Shown here in pieces: positions 7,188 through 16,879 of a stretch of 64,000 nucleotides of DNA. The position numbers were made by a program, and so were the translations under genes. Numbering within the stretch: the first letter of the stretch is position 1; the number at the start of each line of letters is the position of its first letter. The stretch covers positions 1 to 64,000 of the forward strand of contig CAJTNC010000012.1 in NCBI GenBank assembly GCA_910577955.1, read 5' to 3'. Below the pieces are notes generated by a model. That model worked only from the letters and a program-made list of their open reading frames with translations. It ran no database searches and was not told the DNA's origin. Source of the stretch: an uncultured Lachnospiraceae bacterium (GTDB lineage: Bacteria; Bacillota; Clostridia; Lachnospirales; Lachnospiraceae).

Positions 7188-7970
7188 ATGAGTTTACCCG
7201 GTGTATATGAAACAACTTTAAAAAACGGCACAGTCTCCTACCGTGCATCCATTACCTGTCAAAAAAAGCACATCAGTCTCGGCAGTTTTTCTGAGGAAAA
7301 AGCTGCTCATGAGGCCTATATTCTGGCCTGCTCTTTACTTTCTGACCATGCCCGCAATTTAATGGATTACAGGCATAGCTCTCCTCTTTCTTTTGAAAAA
7401 TGGGTGGCATTGATCAATCTGCGGGATAACGGAATCTATTTTGCAACTCCGATCTATCTGATGAAAAGCTACTTTTTGTACTATCTGGAACCGGAACTGG
7501 AACTGAAATTTGATTTAGACGATCTGTTTTATTACGCATCCCACAAGATCATGCGGCGTGGTAGTCATCTTTTCGTCGCAGACTATGGCATGCAGGTGAC
7601 GCTCTCCTCCCGCTATGGAATCAAAAACTATGCCGTGCCCGGAAAAGACGTAGAATTTATCAACGGAGACCCCTACGACTACCGGTATGAAAATATCCGA
7701 ATTCTGAACAGTTACCACGGCGTCTCCGTCGTCCAAAAGAAAAATACTATAAAATACAAGGCAAGACTCCATATCAGAAGCTACTATCTGATCGGTTATT
7801 ACGACAGCGCTGTGGAAGCCGCTGTCGCCTATAACAAAGCAGTAGATGTACTGAAAGAAAAATATCCGGCGAAACAATATGAACAAAATTACATCACCGA
7901 GTGCAGCGCCTCAGAATACGAAGAACTATACCGCTGTGTGCAGATCTCGCCCAAAATATATACACTGTAA
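7188..7970 (+). CDS. AP2-domain protein with degenerate HNH core
   Basis: 260 residues. An N-terminal AP2-like strand set (VSYRASITCQKKHISLGSF) and a C-terminal AP2-like unit (IKYKARLHIRSYYLIGYYDS then AVEAAVAYNKAVDVLK) flank a segment aligned with HNH homing-endonuclease cores (FINGDPYDYRYENIRIL). The catalytic His pair that normally precedes INGD is replaced by VEF, so nuclease activity is unlikely. Such proteins are probably domesticated homing endonucleases used as DNA-binding proteins. It follows the coiled-coil gene by four bases and meets the next gene tail-to-tail. Family call is moderately sure; function is inferred. Confidence 0.7.
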   Translation: MSLPGVYETTLKNGTVSYRASITCQKKHISLGSFSEEKAAHEAYILACSLLSDHARNLMDYRHSSPLSFEKWVALINLRDNGIYFATPIYLMKSYFLYYLEPELELKFDLDDLFYYASHKIMRRGSHLFVADYGMQVTLSSRYGIKNYAVPGKDVEFINGDPYDYRYENIRILNSYHGVSVVQKKNTIKYKARLHIRSYYLIGYYDSAVEAAVAYNKAVDVLKEKYPAKQYEQNYITECSASEYEELYRCVQISPKIYTL

Positions 7971-7973
7971 CTG

Positions 7974-9044
7974 TCAACTTTTCAGCTTATGGAAGATGAT
8001 ACAGTTTGGCGCGTCCACTTTGATTTCTTTCGTATTCATCATAATAAGTCCCTTCTCCAGATCCGTTTCAAAAAATGTCATCGTATCAGATTCATGGTTC
8101 AAGGAGACAAGATGTCTGTTATCCGGAAACAGTACCGCATCTTTTGGATAGTCGCCGCTGACCGGCAGGCAGAGCAACTTTTGAAGAAGTCCCGTTTCCT
8201 GATCAGCACTATAGACAGTTACAGTGTTGTCTCCCGCGTTGGATGTCACAACATACCGGAAATCTTCCGAAATATTCAACGCACTGGCCGCTGAATTCGA
8301 AGCATGATAATCATTCAAGGTGGAAATTGTCTGAATCTTCTCAAACTCCGGCATATCTTTCTCTACGCCGTAACTATACACATCAATATAGTTCTTTAAC
8401 TCATGTACAACATACACAAATCTGCCGTCCTGCGAAAACTTGATATGGCGCGGAGCGGATTCCAAATCGCTCCGGACAATGTCCACCAGTTTCAGCCTTC
8501 CGCTCACATGATCAAGCTCATAGACATTCACATGATCCATACCCAAATCTGCGGCTAACAGATACCTATTATCACGGGTCATTTTAACACAACTCACATG
8601 GGGTCTGAAGTTACGCTCCGCAACGCTGCCCAAACCTTTACAGAATATTTCATCCGTAATCTCCCCGATGCTGCCGTCTTCATTTAACCTTAACGCCGTG
8701 ATCTTTCCGTCGTGGTAGCCTGCCGTAAACAGAAATCTGTCCTCGTAATCAGTAGACAGATAACACCCTCGCATTCCGTTAATAGACGCCTGCCCCAGAT
8801 TTGACAAAGTACCGTCCTTTTCAATCCGGTAAGCTTCCACTCCCATATCTGTGATTGAATATAGATACTTCTTATTATGGGTAATCGTCACATAGGAAGA
8901 ATTCGTGATCTCCACCTGATCCTTCGGTGTAAAACACCCATTCTCCAAATCCACGTCATAGATCTTGATTCCATAACTCTTTTTGTCGTTTGTCAGTGTC
9001 CCTGTGGTGTAGGTTGACACATACGCTACATATTTGTCCGCCAT
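7974..9044 (-). CDS. Lactonase-family seven-bladed beta-propeller protein (6-phosphogluconolactonase-like)
   Basis: 356 residues with repeating blades (KKYLYSITD, RDNRYLLAADLGMDHVNVYEL, QDGRFVYVVHELKNYIDVYSY, FRYVVTSNAGDNTVTVY, DNRHLVSLNHESDTMTFFE). This is the YbhE/Pgl propeller family, some members of which hydrolyse 6-phosphogluconolactone. HVSCVK and ELKNY resemble conserved family positions. No signal peptide is present. The start is supported by GGAGG. It meets the AP2 gene convergently with a three-base gap. The exact substrate is uncertain. Confidence 0.8.
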   Translation of the reverse strand: MADKYVAYVSTYTTGTLTNDKKSYGIKIYDVDLENGCFTPKDQVEITNSSYVTITHNKKYLYSITDMGVEAYRIEKDGTLSNLGQASINGMRGCYLSTDYEDRFLFTAGYHDGKITALRLNEDGSIGEITDEIFCKGLGSVAERNFRPHVSCVKMTRDNRYLLAADLGMDHVNVYELDHVSGRLKLVDIVRSDLESAPRHIKFSQDGRFVYVVHELKNYIDVYSYGVEKDMPEFEKIQTISTLNDYHASNSAASALNISEDFRYVVTSNAGDNTVTVYSADQETGLLQKLLCLPVSGDYPKDAVLFPDNRHLVSLNHESDTMTFFETDLEKGLIMMNTKEIKVDAPNCIIFHKLKS

Positions 9045-9066
9045 AACTTGCCTCCTATGCCCTCAT

Positions 9067-10071
9067 TTATCTGATTCGCTCGGGAAATCCTACTTTTTTT
9101 TGCACCTTTCGCAACGTTTTAGCCGCGTAATAATTTGCCTTCTCCGCATTGTTCTTTATGATATTATCAATATAGTCTTTGTTTTTGCTCAGATCAGCAT
9201 ACCTCTCCTGCAGCGGTTTTAACACACTGACTACCGCCTCGCCCACTGCGTTCTTAAAATCTCCATATCCCTTTCCGTCAAATTCTCTCTCCGTCTCCTC
9301 CGGCGTTTTCCCGGTACAGACGCTGTAAATATTGATCAGATTGTGAATACCGGGCTGCTCTTCCCGATAACGCACCTGCGCTTCCGAATCCGTCACCGCC
9401 CGTTTGAACTTCCGCATGATCGTATCCGGATCATCCATCAGATAAATGCTGGCATTAGGATTTTCATCAGATTTGGACATCTTCCTATCCGGCGCCTGTA
9501 AGCTCTTGATGCTTGCTCCGGTCTTTCCGACATAAGGTTCCGGAATTGTAAAAACATCTCCGTAAATAGCGTTGAAACGCCCGGCAATATCTCTCGTAAT
9601 TTCCAGATGCTGCAACTGATCTTTTCCTACCGGTACAACATCCGCCTGATACAGCAGAATATCCGCCGCCATCAGTACCGGATAAGTAAACAGGCCCGCG
9701 TTGATATTATCCGCGTGCTTTGCCGATTTATCCTTGAACTGAGTCATCCTGTTGAGTTCACCCATATAAGTAAAGCAATTTAATATCCACGAAAGTTCAC
9801 AGTGTCCCGACACATGGGACTGATAATACAGACAGTTTTTTTCGGGGTCAAGCCCTGCGGCAATGTAGAGCGTCAAAAGATTTCTGGCCCGCTTCCTGAG
9901 TTCCGCCGATTCCTGCCTGATCGTGATGGAATGCAGATCGACCACGGAATAAAAACATTCATATTCGTCGCACAGGCTCACCCAGTTTTTGAGCGCTCCC
10001 AAATAATTTCCCAAAGTCAAATTCCCTGTGGCCTGCATGCCGCTGAACAACACTTTTTTTCCGTCTATCAA
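9067..10071 (-). CDS. trpS: Tryptophanyl-tRNA synthetase
   Basis: 334 residues, the normal length of bacterial class Ic TrpRS. The HIGH-equivalent TGNLTLGNYLG is near residue 15 and KMSKSDENPN near residue 198. It charges tRNA-Trp in the cytoplasm. The start is TTG at 10071, nine bases after AGGAAGG; it overlaps the stop of the preceding gene (TTGA), so the two are translationally coupled. Confidence 0.97.
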   Translation of the reverse strand: MIDGKKVLFSGMQATGNLTLGNYLGALKNWVSLCDEYECFYSVVDLHSITIRQESAELRKRARNLLTLYIAAGLDPEKNCLYYQSHVSGHCELSWILNCFTYMGELNRMTQFKDKSAKHADNINAGLFTYPVLMAADILLYQADVVPVGKDQLQHLEITRDIAGRFNAIYGDVFTIPEPYVGKTGASIKSLQAPDRKMSKSDENPNASIYLMDDPDTIMRKFKRAVTDSEAQVRYREEQPGIHNLINIYSVCTGKTPEETEREFDGKGYGDFKNAVGEAVVSVLKPLQERYADLSKNKDYIDNIIKNNAEKANYYAAKTLRKVQKKVGFPERIR

Positions 10072-10718
10072 TTTTTTATTCCTTCCTTTCTTTGTCCTAT
10101 CTCCGTATATCTGCGAACTTTAAAGCCTCTTCGACCAGACACCCTGTTTTCCTTTTGATGGCCAAGGTATCTCATCCGCATCCACCGTTTTTTCAAATAT
10201 ACGTCTCTTATATAAGCGAAAGTTTCTTCCTCACCCGTTTCCGCTAACATACGAAGAAAAAATTCCAAATTTTCTCTCGTGTGAGGGTGAAGAGGAGCCG
10301 GATCTTTGCCTTCCAAATAATATTCCCAAGGGCTTTTATCTGTGTAAGCGCTGCCCTGATAAGTTTTGCATGCCGCAATCCTGTCCATGATCATCTCCGC
10401 GATGTATCTGTCCGGCATAGGACAAGGCAGCATGCCGCCCGGTTCTGCATGCAGCGAGTAGTCGATCCAGTATTCGTAGTGGTGTTTATTTCTGCCCTTG
10501 TGGTGCAGCCATGCGGAGGAATAACCGATGTCCTCCCTCTCTGCATTATTTGGGCTTCTTGTGCCCTGATAATATTTTGCTCCCACCAAAAACTCAGAAG
10601 GAAAATACTTTGACAGGTCATGTGTCAGCCCCTGCCAATACAACCCTACCCGGAAACAGCCCTCTCTGACAAGTCTTCTATGATGTGTGATCGTCTTAAA
10701 ATGCGCCCATGCATGCAT
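10068..10718 (-). CDS. DUF5662-like protein
   Basis: 216 residues beginning MHAWAHFKTITHHRRLV, with conserved-looking HDLSKYFPSEFLVGAKYY and WLHHKGRNKHHYEYWIDY. The many His and Asp residues suggest a metal site of HD-like type. I recall this pattern from the DUF5662 family, whose function is not established. It lies between the GlgX-like gene and trpS, six bases after the former and overlapping the latter by four. Confidence 0.75.
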   Translation of the reverse strand: MHAWAHFKTITHHRRLVREGCFRVGLYWQGLTHDLSKYFPSEFLVGAKYYQGTRSPNNAEREDIGYSSAWLHHKGRNKHHYEYWIDYSLHAEPGGMLPCPMPDRYIAEMIMDRIAACKTYQGSAYTDKSPWEYYLEGKDPAPLHPHTRENLEFFLRMLAETGEEETFAYIRDVYLKKRWMRMRYLGHQKENRVSGRRGFKVRRYTEIGQRKEGIKN

Positions 10719-10723
10719 GGTGT

Positions 10724-12694
10724 TTACTCCCTTTTGCTGTTATTTCTTTTTGATGTTTCTTTTATCTCCTCCGAGATATAAATGCGGACGCTCCTTTCCG
10801 GCAGCGTCACACACGCATCTTCGTTCTTCTCCCCAAGTGCCGCTGAAGCAGTCTCCTGCTCTCTCGCCGTATCTAACAGCAGCCGCCATCTTCTGTCCTT
10901 AAAGGGCTTTGGCAGCGCAAAACTATGTGGCTCCCAATGCATATTGTAAGCAACATACAGGCAGTCTTCCTCTCTGCCGTTTTTAACGCAGTATTTTCCG
11001 CAGAGCATCACTCCGATATGACGCGTCGGATAATCCATGTTAATGCGCCATGCATCCTCCCCGTGGTAGGACAGATCCGGACAGCCGCAGGAAAGATGAT
11101 CCATCAGCGTAAGCGCTTCTTTTTGATGCATAATCCCGTGAGCTTTTCGCAACGCGATCAACTCTTGTGTGAACGCAAGCAGTTCCTTTTCCGTTTTTTT
11201 CAGATTCCACTTCTGCCAAGTCAGCTCATTATCCTGACAGTAAGGATTATTATTGCCGCCGGAAGATTTCCCCCATTCGTCTCCCATAAAAAGAAAGGGA
11301 GTTCCCTGCGCTGTAAAAAGCATCGTAAGCGCATTTCTCATTAATCTCTGCCTGAGCGCCAAAATGCTCTTTTTCTTTGTCTCTCCCTCGACACCACAGT
11401 TCCAACTATAATTGACATCTTCGCCGTCCCGGTTGTCTTCGCCGTTTTTTTCATTGTGCTTCCGATCAAAAGAAACTACATCCGCCAGACGAAAACCATT
11501 GTAGGTAGCAAGAAAATTAAGCTGTCCGCACTGAGCCGGATTATTCCTCTGACATTTCAAAAATGCGGCCAATTGCCCGCCGTCCCCTTTCAGGAACTGT
11601 CTCACAGTATTCTGATACTCTCTTCCGATATTTGTCAGAACGCGCTTTTCCACAGAATACGTTTTTCCATGTCGGTAACTTTGATCTGCCCCCGCCGACG
11701 TCAGAATAACTCTGCCCGCTTCCTTAGCTTTTGCAATTTCTTCGCAGGGAAACCATTCCCCCCACAATTTCACGTCCGAAAGCCCCGGTTCCAACGCAAT
11801 CTCCTTTAAGGGAAGGGATACTCCCAACAGTTCAAAACCGTCAATATGATAGTTTTTCGCCCAATACAGAAGAATATCCCGTATCCGAAAAGCCGTCATG
11901 GAAGGCTCAAAATAAAACTGCAGAATAATTTCCAGATCATTTTTGTGAAGCTGCCGAACCAGCGTTTTCAGTTCTGTCACCGCATCTTCGCCGGCCGAAT
12001 ACGCATTTTTCGGTGCCATATAATAGCCGGGCAGATACCCCCAGTAATTGATCCGCACCGCCGAATCCTCCGCATATTTCACAGAAACTTCCGAAACAAT
12101 GCGGCTTTCAGGATTTTTCATACATTCTTCAAACTCATAGACAGGCTGCAGTACAACGCCTGTAACTCCTAATTTCTTCAAGTAAGGAATCTTTTTCTGT
12201 ATCCCCGCAAAAGTACCTGCTTCCTTTATTCTGGAGGAAGCGTCTTTTGTAAAACCTCTGACATGCATTCCATAATAGATGCTGTCCTCATAAGCTGTAT
12301 CCGGTTTCTTATCATTCTGCCAGTCAAACTGATCCTCTACAAAGACACAAGCCTTTAACTCGTCTCTCTTTCCCGCCTCCGCATGTTCTTTCCCGAACAG
12401 TCTGTGCCCTGTCAGACACTTTGCGTAACGGTCGATCACAGGTTTTCCATCCTCATGAAACAGATAGGTATATTCCTGCGGTGAAAATCCGGAAAGCAGT
12501 CCTCTGTATATATTGCCAAGCTTCATCTCTTCCGTAAAATCAATGCGGACGGGTTCTGAACCCTCTTTATCGTATAAGAGAATACCGTTGCTGTCCCGGC
12601 CGTAAAGTTCCGCGTGGATACCGATACCCTGTGCTGTGACACTGACTCCTGCCGTATCAGCCATCCAATTCTTCAAAGTATAATTTTTATTCAT
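10724..12694 (-). CDS. GlgX-like GH13 protein with lost catalytic residues
   Basis: 656 residues with glycogen-debranching layout: an N-terminal CBM48-like domain (residues 1-110), then a (beta/alpha)8 barrel and a C-terminal beta domain. The family motif KHNEKNGEDNRDG plus SWNCGVEG is intact. However, the nucleophile motif GFRFD is GFELL here, and the stabilising Asp in HDG is replaced (YNG). The acid/base Glu in WGEWF remains. Two of three catalytic carboxylates are therefore missing, so hydrolysis is unlikely. A glycogen-binding or regulatory role is possible. It is the first gene of the operon with the DUF5662-like gene and trpS. Confidence 0.82.
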   Translation of the reverse strand: MNKNYTLKNWMADTAGVSVTAQGIGIHAELYGRDSNGILLYDKEGSEPVRIDFTEEMKLGNIYRGLLSGFSPQEYTYLFHEDGKPVIDRYAKCLTGHRLFGKEHAEAGKRDELKACVFVEDQFDWQNDKKPDTAYEDSIYYGMHVRGFTKDASSRIKEAGTFAGIQKKIPYLKKLGVTGVVLQPVYEFEECMKNPESRIVSEVSVKYAEDSAVRINYWGYLPGYYMAPKNAYSAGEDAVTELKTLVRQLHKNDLEIILQFYFEPSMTAFRIRDILLYWAKNYHIDGFELLGVSLPLKEIALEPGLSDVKLWGEWFPCEEIAKAKEAGRVILTSAGADQSYRHGKTYSVEKRVLTNIGREYQNTVRQFLKGDGGQLAAFLKCQRNNPAQCGQLNFLATYNGFRLADVVSFDRKHNEKNGEDNRDGEDVNYSWNCGVEGETKKKSILALRQRLMRNALTMLFTAQGTPFLFMGDEWGKSSGGNNNPYCQDNELTWQKWNLKKTEKELLAFTQELIALRKAHGIMHQKEALTLMDHLSCGCPDLSYHGEDAWRINMDYPTRHIGVMLCGKYCVKNGREEDCLYVAYNMHWEPHSFALPKPFKDRRWRLLLDTAREQETASAALGEKNEDACVTLPERSVRIYISEEIKETSKRNNSKRE

Positions 12695-12738
12695 ACAGTT
12701 TTCCTATGTTATTTAACTGTTTCAAGTCTACAAAAATC

Positions 12739-12747
12739 AGTATAGCA
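12739..12747 (-). promoter_or_regulatory. Extended -10 promoter of the GlgX-like operon
   Basis: The minus strand reads TGCTATACT, an extended -10 element, 45 bases before the start codon of the GlgX-like gene. The -35 region is poor, as expected for this promoter class. Confidence 0.45.
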
Positions 12748-12804
12748 TATTTCTCTCCTTCTGTGGAGTTTTTTCACAAGTAATTTTTTATTTTGAATAA
12801 AGGA

Positions 12805-12833
12805 TTGCGAAAATGAAGAGTAAATTGTAAACT
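12805..12833 (+). promoter_or_regulatory. Promoter of the DUF1292 gene
   Basis: TTGCGA, a 17-base spacer and TAAACT lie 30 bases before the ATG at 12864. The -10 TAAACT is the same as in the promoters at 2958 and 30968. Confidence 0.5.
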
Positions 12834-12863
12834 ATAAAAAAAGCAGAAAGCGAGGATACTTGC

Positions 12864-13199
12864 ATGAGCAATGAAAATCATAAAATAACAACGGAACCGG
12901 ACAAAAACATGGCGCAGGAAGAGATGACTGTGGAACTGGAGTTAGATGACGGAACCGTCATCTGTTCTGTCGTGACAATCTTTTCTATCGGCGAAAAAGA
13001 CTATATCGCCTTGCTTCCGCTTGGGGAAAACGGAGAAGCGGCCGATGGAGAGGTCTGGATCTACGGCTACTCGGAAAATCCGAACGACCCCAATGAAGAA
13101 CCGGAACTCCGTTATATCGAAGATGATGAAGAATATGAACAGGCATCAGAAGCTTTCGACGAATATCTGGATAGCTGTGAATTCGATGAAATACTATAA
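12864..13199 (+). CDS. DUF1292 family protein
   Basis: 111 residues, very acidic. The core EEMTVELELDDGTVICSVVTIF plus EKDYIALLPLGENGE and GEVWIYGYSE is typical of DUF1292 proteins, small single-domain proteins of Firmicutes with unknown role. The acidic C-terminal tail (DDEEYEQASEAFDEYLDS) is also typical. It is monocistronic and converges with the helicase gene, overlapping its 3' end by six bases. Confidence 0.85.
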   Translation: MSNENHKITTEPDKNMAQEEMTVELELDDGTVICSVVTIFSIGEKDYIALLPLGENGEAADGEVWIYGYSENPNDPNEEPELRYIEDDEEYEQASEAFDEYLDSCEFDEIL

Positions 13200-15104
13200 A
13201 TTCTCCTGTAATTCTTTCAAAAATCTTGAGGGCTGTATCGGTTTCGCGCTGCCGCCCTCTTCTTTTATGTCCGTTTCTCCTGTAATACAAAGTAATGTCA
13301 ACTCTTTTTTTGCTCTTGTCACAGCCACATAAAACATCCGTCTCTCCTCTTCGATCTCATCATCTCCTTTTGCCTTTTTGTGCGGCGTGCAGCCCTCGTT
13401 GCAGTCCGGAATAAATACTTTATCATATTCTAACCCTTTGGATCCATGCATGGTGATCAATGTCACCCCTCCTCCCTCAGATGTCTCTTCCTCCGCCTGA
13501 CGCTTTTTTGCCTCGTTTGCACATCTTTCTTCCATGATTTCTTTCCATCCGGCAAAGTTTTTGCATCCCTTTGCCGAATTTTGTATCAGATCCGCCTCCG
13601 CCAGCATCTGTCTGCGGTCATTTTTTTCAGCTTTTTCCAACAAATAACCGTCATAACCCACGGCTTTTCGGATATAGCTGATTGCGAGAAACACAGGCAT
13701 TGTGCGTATTTTCTCCAGATCCTCCTGTAGCCGCAAGATCCTCTCTTTCATAACCGGTCTGTCCTGATAATAGTGCAGCAGATGTCCAAACTCCGCTTTT
13801 TCGTTTACGGCTTCTCTGCTGATATAGCGAAGCGGCCTGTTCATAAACCGAAAAAACTGGCTTCTGCTTCTTTCCTTCAAAGGTGTCTGTGAAAATTCCA
13901 GATAGGCAGACAAATCATCGACGATATCAGAATCAAAAATACTCTTTACTCTTTCTTTTAATACACAGGGAATACCCTCCTGTCTGCACTTTTCCGCAAA
14001 CAGGGGAAACATCCCGGAAGTTCTGCTTATCACGGCGCATTCCGACAGATTGCCGGAGCTTTTTTCCCTCCGCAGATGATCTATCAGCGCGCGCTCCATC
14101 ATACCGGCTGTCCCATATCGCTCCACACAGACCTGTATTCCCTGCCCGCTTTTAGCCACGCTGTTTTTGGGGAATCGGTTTTTGTTGTGCATGATCAGTC
14201 TTCCTGCCGCCTCCACAATCTGCGGCGTACTGCGGTAATTGATTCCTAACGTCACCCTTTCCGCCCTCGGGTAATCCTCCGGAAAATGCAGCATGATCTC
14301 CGGTCTGGAGCCCCGAAAGCCATAGATGGACTGGTCATCGTCCCCCACAATAAAAAGGTTGTCCTCCGGCGCGGCAAGCAGCCGCACCAGCCGGTACTGC
14401 AAGGGCGCAATATCCTGAAATTCATCGATCAGGATATAACGGTACCTAGCTTGATAACGTTTTAAAATGTCCGGCCTTTTCCGAAACAATTCTTCACACT
14501 TAAAGCCCATATCGTCAAAATCCACCTTTCCAAGAATATTTTTTACTTCTTGAAAATCACGGGAAATCCTTGAAAATAGTTCCGGCGGAATGGCTTTCGG
14601 TATATATTTCAAATCTTTATCACAAAGACCTGCTTTATCAATGCGGTTTTTGCTCTGTCCGATCTCTGACAGAATTTCCTCGAGCATATCGTTGTGCATA
14701 CTTACATTATAGCGATTTTTTTGAATAAGATCCCTAAGTATTTTTTTCTTTTCTGCCTCGGATAAGATACTGCCCGGCCGGCAGACGGATGTTTCTCTCA
14801 AAATAGAATAAAAGACGGCATGGAATGTGCCGAAAGTTACCGGAGGATGCGCTCCCTCACAGAGCGATAGAAAGCGTTGCTGCATTTCAGCGGCAGCGGC
14901 CTTAGTGAATGTGATCACAAGAATCTCCGATGGATTTACATGATGCGCGTTTATCAAATGTGCGATTCTTCTTGTCAGCACAAAGGTTTTCCCGGAGCCG
15001 GGCCCTGCGAGAACCATCATAGGACCCGCTCCGTGAGTGATCGCCTTTTGCTGTTCAGGATTTCCGGCTCGCTCCGGTTTGCTGCACAGGGAAGATTCCT
15101 GCAT
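13194..15104 (-). CDS. UvrD/PcrA-type superfamily 1 DNA helicase
   Basis: About 636 residues. Walker A GPGSGKTFVLTRR lies near residue 32, with VITFTKAAAAEM (motif Ia), LIDEFQDI (motif II), GDDDQSIYGFRG (motif III), LGINYRST (motif IV), TMHGSKGLEYDKVFIP (motif V) and RRMFYVAVTRAKKEL (motif VI). It is shorter than typical PcrA (about 740 residues). It unwinds DNA 3' to 5' in repair. The start is the ATG at 15104 overlapping the gltX stop (TAATG); frames reaching further upstream lie inside gltX. Confidence 0.9.
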   Translation of the reverse strand: MQESSLCSKPERAGNPEQQKAITHGAGPMMVLAGPGSGKTFVLTRRIAHLINAHHVNPSEILVITFTKAAAAEMQQRFLSLCEGAHPPVTFGTFHAVFYSILRETSVCRPGSILSEAEKKKILRDLIQKNRYNVSMHNDMLEEILSEIGQSKNRIDKAGLCDKDLKYIPKAIPPELFSRISRDFQEVKNILGKVDFDDMGFKCEELFRKRPDILKRYQARYRYILIDEFQDIAPLQYRLVRLLAAPEDNLFIVGDDDQSIYGFRGSRPEIMLHFPEDYPRAERVTLGINYRSTPQIVEAAGRLIMHNKNRFPKNSVAKSGQGIQVCVERYGTAGMMERALIDHLRREKSSGNLSECAVISRTSGMFPLFAEKCRQEGIPCVLKERVKSIFDSDIVDDLSAYLEFSQTPLKERSRSQFFRFMNRPLRYISREAVNEKAEFGHLLHYYQDRPVMKERILRLQEDLEKIRTMPVFLAISYIRKAVGYDGYLLEKAEKNDRRQMLAEADLIQNSAKGCKNFAGWKEIMEERCANEAKKRQAEEETSEGGGVTLITMHGSKGLEYDKVFIPDCNEGCTPHKKAKGDDEIEEERRMFYVAVTRAKKELTLLCITGETDIKEEGGSAKPIQPSRFLKELQENL

Positions 15105-16561
15105 TAAGCCTGCGATTTCTCCAAAAGCTCTATCCCCTTTCTGATTCGGGATAAAGCTTCTTCCTTTCCGAGAATTTCCATAATCTCTGTAGCTCCCGCC
15201 GGCGTCATCTGTTTTCCGGAGACTGCAGTGCGGATCGGCCAAAGCACATAACCGTTCTTGCAGCCTTTCTGTGCTGCAAAATCACAGAGTTTCTGATAAA
15301 GCGCATCATTGCTGTAGTCTTCCTGCTTTTCCAGAACAGGAAGGAGTTCTCTCAAAATTTCCAAAGAAGACTCCGCTGTGGTCCTCATCTTCTTGTGCGT
15401 GTACATCGTTATGTCATACTCCGGCAAAGCCTCAAAGAAGTCGATGAGCGCCGGAATGTCCGGGAATATTTCAATTCTCGTCTTCACCATCTCAGCAATC
15501 TTTTTCAGATCCAGCGACCTATTGACCGCTTTGGTCAAATATGGTAAAGCCATATCATAGAATCTGTCAAAGTCCATTTGCTTGATATATTCCCCGTTCA
15601 TCCACTTTAACTTCGTGTAGTCAAATACTGCCGGAGATTTGGACATATGGCGGAAATCAAAGACTTCCGTCAATTCCTTTAGCGTAAAAATCTCTCTGTT
15701 ATCGCTGGGACTCCACCCCAAAAGCGCCACAAAGTTAATGACTGCTTCAGTCAAAAATCCTTGTTCAATCAAATCCTCGTAGGAGGAGTGGCCGCAGCGC
15801 TTGGAAAGCTTGTTGTGCTGCTCATCGGTGATCAGCGGACAGTGCACATACACCGGAACCTCCCAACCGAAAGCCTCATAAAGCCTGTTGTACTTCGGAG
15901 AAGAGGAAAGATATTCATTCCCCCGCACCACATGGGTAATCCCCATCAGATGATCGTCCACCACATTGGCAAAATTGTAGGTGGGATAGCCGTCGGACTT
16001 GATCAAGATCATATCGTCCAGTTCCGCATTTTCCACCGAGATATCCCCGTAGATCTCATCGTGGAATACCGTCTCACCCTCCGTCGGATTATTCTGCCTG
16101 ATCACATAAGGCGTACCGGCGGCAAGTTTCGCTTCCACTTCCTCCTTGCTCAAGGAAAGACAATGCTTGTCATAGACATTGATCTCCTTTCCGGCCACGG
16201 TTCTCGTCAGCCCTGCCAGTCTCTCTTTATCACAAAAACAATAGTAGGCCTCACCCTTTTCCACCAGCTTTTTTGCATACTCCAGATAAAGTCCGCTCTT
16301 TTGCCGCTCACTCTGGACATAGGGACCAACGCCGCCGTCTTTGTCCGGCCCCTCATCATGGAGGAGTCCTGTTTTCTCTAGAGTTCTGTAGATAATATCC
16401 ACTGCGCCCTCCACCAATCTCTCCTGATCCGTATCCTCAATGCGGAGAATAAAATCCCCGCCTTCGTGTTTAGCAATCAGATAAGCATACAACGCAGTTC
16501 TCAGATTACCCACATGCATCCGCCCGGTGGGGCTGGGCGCAAATCTTGTTCTTATTTTCAT
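15104..16561 (-). CDS. gltX: Glutamyl-tRNA synthetase
   Basis: 485 residues, class Ic synthetase. FAPSPTGRMHVGNLRTALYAYL gives the HIGH-type motif (MHVGN here) and KLSKRCG the KMSKS-type motif. It loads glutamate on tRNA-Glu. As no glnS is seen here it may also serve tRNA-Gln, but this cannot be told from sequence alone. It is coupled to the downstream helicase gene by a TAATG overlap and has a good ribosome site (GGAG). Confidence 0.96.
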   Translation of the reverse strand: MKIRTRFAPSPTGRMHVGNLRTALYAYLIAKHEGGDFILRIEDTDQERLVEGAVDIIYRTLEKTGLLHDEGPDKDGGVGPYVQSERQKSGLYLEYAKKLVEKGEAYYCFCDKERLAGLTRTVAGKEINVYDKHCLSLSKEEVEAKLAAGTPYVIRQNNPTEGETVFHDEIYGDISVENAELDDMILIKSDGYPTYNFANVVDDHLMGITHVVRGNEYLSSSPKYNRLYEAFGWEVPVYVHCPLITDEQHNKLSKRCGHSSYEDLIEQGFLTEAVINFVALLGWSPSDNREIFTLKELTEVFDFRHMSKSPAVFDYTKLKWMNGEYIKQMDFDRFYDMALPYLTKAVNRSLDLKKIAEMVKTRIEIFPDIPALIDFFEALPEYDITMYTHKKMRTTAESSLEILRELLPVLEKQEDYSNDALYQKLCDFAAQKGCKNGYVLWPIRTAVSGKQMTPAGATEIMEILGKEEALSRIRKGIELLEKSQA

Positions 16562-16623
16562 TACTTTATACTCCTTTATTTCGTTATTATAGTTATTTTA
16601 AATCAGGCTCTGTCCTTCCAGTT

Positions 16624-16652
16624 ATTTTAGCATACTGCAAAATCGAACTCAA
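16624..16652 (-). promoter_or_regulatory. Promoter of gltX
   Basis: The minus strand reads TTGAGT, 17 bases, TAAAAT, some 65 bases before the gltX start codon. The rest of the 16562-16879 gap is AT-rich and shows no further gene. Confidence 0.55.
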
Positions 16653-16879
16653 CAATTTATTCCGGTTTCTTTGCCGTACAATTTCACCTGTTTGATATAC
16701 TGTCATCCGAATAACGCCTCTTAAAATATTAAAAAAAACAATTTTTATAGAACCGCTTCGATTCTACCACAAATATTTCTATGGTTCAATATTTCGTGTC
16801 AGTCTTTCAATTTTTGCATAAATTTTCTTTCATTACACATCCTAAAGCAAACCGTACAAAATCAGGAGGCATTCGCCAT

